A DNA stretch of 64,000 nt from Eutrophocola salsuginis (lineage in GTDB: Bacteria; Pseudomonadota; Gammaproteobacteria; Pseudomonadales; Pseudohongiellaceae): positions 310,001 to 374,000 of the forward strand of contig JAYQTB010000004.1 of the NCBI GenBank assembly GCA_038147195.1, in the 5' to 3' direction. Position numbers and translations under genes: made by a program. Of this stretch, positions 61,274-64,000 are shown piece by piece; the stretch's first letter is position 1, and the number at the start of each line of letters is the position of its first letter. A model generated the notes under the pieces. It saw nothing but the letters and a program-made list of their open reading frames with translations, did no database searches and was not told the origin of the DNA.

Positions 61274-62287
61274 ATGGCCCTGATCGACCTGCGCAGTGAC
61301 ACCGTTACCAAACCGACGCCGGCCATGATCAGAGTTATGGCGGAAGCACCCGTGGGTGATGATGTTTGGGGCGACGACCCCACCGTTAATCGCCTGGAAT
61401 CCCTGGCCAGCGAAATGACCGGTATGGCCGCCTCGCTGTTCGTACCCAGCGGCACAATGTCCAACCTGCTCGCCATCATGAGCCATTGCCAGCGCGGTGA
61501 GGAATATATCGTCGGCCAGGATGCCCACACCTACAAGTACGAGGGAGGTGGTGCGGCAGTACTCGGCAGCGTGCAGCCGCAGCCGCTGGAAGTGGAAAAG
61601 GACGGCACCATGCCGCTGGCAAAGATCCGCGCCGCCATCAAGCCGGACGATTTTCATTTCGCGATAACGAAATTGCTTTGCCTGGAAAATACCATCGGCG
61701 GCAAGGTCCTGCCCATGGATTACATCGGCGATGCCGGCAAGCTTGCGAAAGAACACAACCTTAAATTCCATCTCGACGGTGCCCGTGTGTTCAATGCCGC
61801 CGTCAAGCTGGGTTGTGATGTTAAAGATATCACCAAACAGTTCGATTCCGTATCCGTGTGCCTGTCGAAAGGGCTAGGGGCGCCAGTGGGTTCGGTGTTG
61901 TGCGGTAACAAGGAATTCATTACGACTGCGCGCCGCTGGCGCAAGATGCTCGGCGGCGGCATGCGGCAGGCCGGCATCATCGCCGCGGGCGGAATCTATG
62001 CACTGGAGCATAATATCGACCGGCTGAACGAGGACCATGCCAATGCGCGCCGGCTGGGCGAAGGCTTGGCTGCAATCGATGCGCTGGACGTGGACCTAAA
62101 TGGCGTGCAGACGAACATGGTGTTCTTCCGCCCGAAGGACGGAAAGCACCAGGCGCTGGCCGACTACCTGGCCGGAAAGGACATGCTGGTGGATGCGGCC
62201 AAGGCCATCCGCCTGGTCACCCACATGCAGGTGACCAAAAACGATATCGATGCCTTTATAGAGGCTGTAAACGCTTACTACAACTGA
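61274..62287 (+). CDS. ltaE: Low-specificity L-threonine aldolase
   Basis: A 337-residue PLP enzyme cleaving threonine or allo-threonine to glycine and acetaldehyde. The PLP lysine is K199 in SKGLGAPVGS; HLDGARVFNAAVKLG near 168 and the N-terminal DLRSDTVTKPTPAM are typical. It follows cimA by 11 bases and probably shares its transcript. If cimA makes isoleucine without threonine, placing a threonine-consuming enzyme behind the same attenuator is notable. Confidence 0.93.
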   Translation: MALIDLRSDTVTKPTPAMIRVMAEAPVGDDVWGDDPTVNRLESLASEMTGMAASLFVPSGTMSNLLAIMSHCQRGEEYIVGQDAHTYKYEGGGAAVLGSVQPQPLEVEKDGTMPLAKIRAAIKPDDFHFAITKLLCLENTIGGKVLPMDYIGDAGKLAKEHNLKFHLDGARVFNAAVKLGCDVKDITKQFDSVSVCLSKGLGAPVGSVLCGNKEFITTARRWRKMLGGGMRQAGIIAAGGIYALEHNIDRLNEDHANARRLGEGLAAIDALDVDLNGVQTNMVFFRPKDGKHQALADYLAGKDMLVDAAKAIRLVTHMQVTKNDIDAFIEAVNAYYN

Positions 62288-62357
62288 TCAGTTCAAGCCG
62301 CGGCTCAACAAAGCGAATAATGATTCTCTGCAACAACCATCCCAAAAAGAGAACACC

Positions 62358-62915
62358 ATGAAAGACCTTGTTGTAAAGTCACTGAAAGAGATGGAAGCCC
62401 ATCTCGACGATATCCGACAGTCCCCGGACGATGCAGGTACCGTGACCCTGATCGTGTCACGCCCCCATACCAACGAGCGCATGATCATTAAGAGCTGCAA
62501 ACTGGACCTGGATAATGGTTTGATGGGTGACAACTGGGTCACCCGTGGCGACAAGCACACCGCCGACGGCAAGGCTGATCCGGGACGCCAGATCACCATC
62601 ATGAATACCCGCGCCATCAAGGCCATTACCGACGCCGAGGCGCGTTGGCCCGAAGCCGGTGACCAGCTGTTCGTAGACTTCGACCTCAGCAAGGAAAACA
62701 TTCCGCCTGGTACGCGCCTGGTCGTGGGTAGTGCGGAGGTGGAAGTCACGCCGCTGCCGCATCTCGGTTGCGCCAAGTTCGGCACCCGTTACGGTCGCGA
62801 TGCCAACATGTTCGTCAACTCCGATCTGGGTAAGTCGCTGAACCTGCGCGGTATCAATGCCCGCGTCGTTAAATCTGGCAACGTGGCGACTGGCGATATC
62901 ATTCGAAAGCTGTAA
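62358..62915 (+). CDS. MOSC domain protein
   Basis: A 185-residue protein of the MOSC superfamily, which handles molybdenum cofactor-bound sulfur. The core is recognisable in PGRQITIMNTRAIKAI, the Cys-bearing LPHLGCAKFGTRYGRDAN near residue 138 and the terminal LRGINARVVKSGNVATGDII. It stands alone without the beta-barrel MOSC-N domain. It probably acts as a sulfur carrier or on an N-hydroxylated substrate; the role is unknown. Confidence 0.82.
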   Translation: MKDLVVKSLKEMEAHLDDIRQSPDDAGTVTLIVSRPHTNERMIIKSCKLDLDNGLMGDNWVTRGDKHTADGKADPGRQITIMNTRAIKAITDAEARWPEAGDQLFVDFDLSKENIPPGTRLVVGSAEVEVTPLPHLGCAKFGTRYGRDANMFVNSDLGKSLNLRGINARVVKSGNVATGDIIRKL

Positions 62916-62924
62916 GGACGAAGC

Positions 62925-63722
62925 ATGCTGACGCTTTACCATCACGGATCTTCAACCTGCGCTGCGAAGGTAAGGTTCGTCATCGAGGAGAAAGGACTCG
63001 AATGGGAGGGGCGGTACGTGGATATCCTCGCGGGCGAGCAATTCCGTGAGGACTTTCTCAAGATCAACTCGAAAGGCATTGTGCCGGTTCTCGTTGACGA
63101 TGGTCTGGTGATCCCGGAGTCCACCGTCATCTGCGAATACCTGGAGGATAAGTTTCCTGATCCTGCCCTGATGCCTGACGATCCTGGCAGCAGGGCGATG
63201 GTACGTCTGTGGACCAAGGCGGTGGACGAGGATCTGCACCCGGCTTGCTCGGCGATTACCTACGTGGTGTCCCATCGCCACACTATCCTGCGCAACGGGG
63301 TCGGCAGTTTCGAGGACTTCGTGGAGAACGGCGACAGCGCCGGCAAGTCGGCTCGCCTTTTGAAATGGCAGTGGATCAAGGAAGGCATCGAGGCGCCGGG
63401 TGCCAAGGACAAGATCCGGTTGTACCTGGACTATCTGAACAAGATGGAAGCGGCGCTGTCAAAAACCGAGTGGCTGGTGGGCGACCAATTCACCATGGCC
63501 GATATCGCACTGGCACCTTACCTGAATCGTCTCGCCGCGTTGGCCATGCAGCCTGTTTGGGAAGTCGGACGTTTACCCGGTGTAGAAAGATGGTTCAATG
63601 CGGTAAAGGCCAGGACGACTTTCGAGCCGGCCTTCATGAAGTGGTTGCCAAAAGAGTTGCAGCAGGAAATGTACAGCAACGGCCGGAAATCCTGGCCAGA
63701 GATCGAAAAGCTGATTGACTAG
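62925..63722 (+). CDS. Glutathione S-transferase family protein
   Basis: A 265-residue protein with an N-terminal thioredoxin-like GST domain (LTLYHHGSSTCAAKVRFVIEE), the cis-Pro region GIVPVLVDDG and the glutathione-gamma-Glu contact PESTVICEYLE near residue 65. The helical C-terminal domain extends from about residue 90. SSTC at residues 9-12 offers either a Ser or Cys as the active residue. It starts 9 bases after the MOSC gene. The substrate is unknown. Confidence 0.9.
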   Translation: MLTLYHHGSSTCAAKVRFVIEEKGLEWEGRYVDILAGEQFREDFLKINSKGIVPVLVDDGLVIPESTVICEYLEDKFPDPALMPDDPGSRAMVRLWTKAVDEDLHPACSAITYVVSHRHTILRNGVGSFEDFVENGDSAGKSARLLKWQWIKEGIEAPGAKDKIRLYLDYLNKMEAALSKTEWLVGDQFTMADIALAPYLNRLAALAMQPVWEVGRLPGVERWFNAVKARTTFEPAFMKWLPKELQQEMYSNGRKSWPEIEKLID

Positions 63723-63724
63723 CT

Positions 63725-64000
63725 TCAGGAGTTGCTGAACGTCTCGGCTACCTTGTCCCCAAAATCGGATGTGGAAATCATCTTCACACCCGAACCTTCC
63801 TTGGAAAGATCCGGCGTACTGAAGCCAGCCGCAAATACGCTTTGCATTGCGTTCCAGAGCTTGTCGGCTTCCTCCCTCATCCCGAACGACATGTCGATCA
63901 TCATCGCCACACTGCCAATCATGGAGTAGGGGTTGGCGATATTTTTGCCGGCGATATCCGGTGCCGAGCCGTGTGACGGTTCGTAGTATGCCTTCTCCGG
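63725..64000 (-). CDS. leuB: Isopropylmalate/isocitrate dehydrogenase family, 3' end only
   Basis: The last 91 codons of a gene whose start lies beyond the right edge. EPSHGSAPDIAGKNIANPYSM is the conserved NAD-binding segment of the beta-decarboxylating dehydrogenase family (IPMDH, IDH, tartrate DH), and the following helical tail ends in AETFSNS. The neighbouring citramalate synthase makes 3-isopropylmalate/3-methylmalate dehydrogenase a sensible assignment, since LeuB also acts in the citramalate route. It is convergent with the GST gene, 2 bases apart. Confidence 0.7.
   Translation of the reverse strand, partial: PEKAYYEPSHGSAPDIAGKNIANPYSMIGSVAMMIDMSFGMREEADKLWNAMQSVFAAGFSTPDLSKEGSGVKMISTSDFGDKVAETFSNS

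Overview
The window reads as a chromosome segment of a marine-type, Gram-negative gammaproteobacterium. Pointers are the nirBD assimilatory nitrite reductase genes, the pepA-holC and lptF-lptG pairs, valS, slyX, an E. coli-like srkA, a piuA/piuC-type iron receptor pair, and many outer-membrane and periplasmic proteins (porin-like barrel, TonB receptor, RND pump, c-type cytochromes, PQQ enzymes). The placement is inferred from gene content only; nothing here fixes genus. Most of the DNA is moderately GC-rich. One block, about 26.35-28.67 kb, is strikingly AT-rich. No tRNA, rRNA, CRISPR array or insertion sequence was recognised.

Layout. (1) 1-4502: a minus-strand nitrite assimilation operon, nirB-nirD-porin-nirC-like (cut by the left edge), behind a strong sigma-54 promoter. 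(2) 5065-11232: an ECF sigma factor with its ChrR-type zinc anti-sigma factor, divergent from a tightly coupled five-gene lipid-modification operon (SnoaL-like, SDR, flavin oxidoreductase, DUF1365, CFA-type methyltransferase). Two matching ECF promoters face apart between them. This resembles the singlet-oxygen RpoE/ChrR regulon and the furan fatty acid genes of Rhodobacter. (3) 11544-16964: a secreted ankyrin protein, a two-CxxCH DUF1592-type protein and a Tat-exported DUF1552 protein, a recurrent trio of unknown function. (4) 17100-23608: srkA, an M16 lipoprotease, an EamA transporter, then DUF2878, a chalcone-isomerase-like protein and DUF3833, which probably belong functionally with region 2. 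(5) 23657-28672: two secreted proteins of unknown role and a 906-aa FimX-like REC-PAS protein whose C-terminal two thirds are AT-rich and unrecognised. (6) 28673-32068: O-methyltransferase, an isolated ligAB ring-cleavage dioxygenase and a secreted SnoaL-like protein. (7) 32472-41690: RND pump operon with a perfect 24-bp operator-like palindrome, fatty acid desaturase, TonB receptor, PiuC hydroxylase, slyX. (8) 41756-45945: membrane-anchored cold-shock protein, secreted HNH nuclease, valS. (9) 46055-52729: periplasmic quinoprotein/cytochrome/lactonase cluster sitting between holC and valS, which are adjacent in many relatives. (10) 52743-57137: a small frame, holC, pepA, lptF, lptG. (11) 57138-64000: RDD protein, EamA transporter, arylamine N-acetyltransferase, a citramalate synthase gene behind an Ile-coded attenuator, threonine aldolase, MOSC protein, GST, and the 3' end of a leuB-like gene cut by the right edge.

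The best leads are the attenuator before cimA, the chimeric 906-aa protein, the ECF-controlled lipid operon with its two promoters, the uncharacterised ankyrin/DUF1592/DUF1552 trio, and the quinoprotein block between holC and valS.
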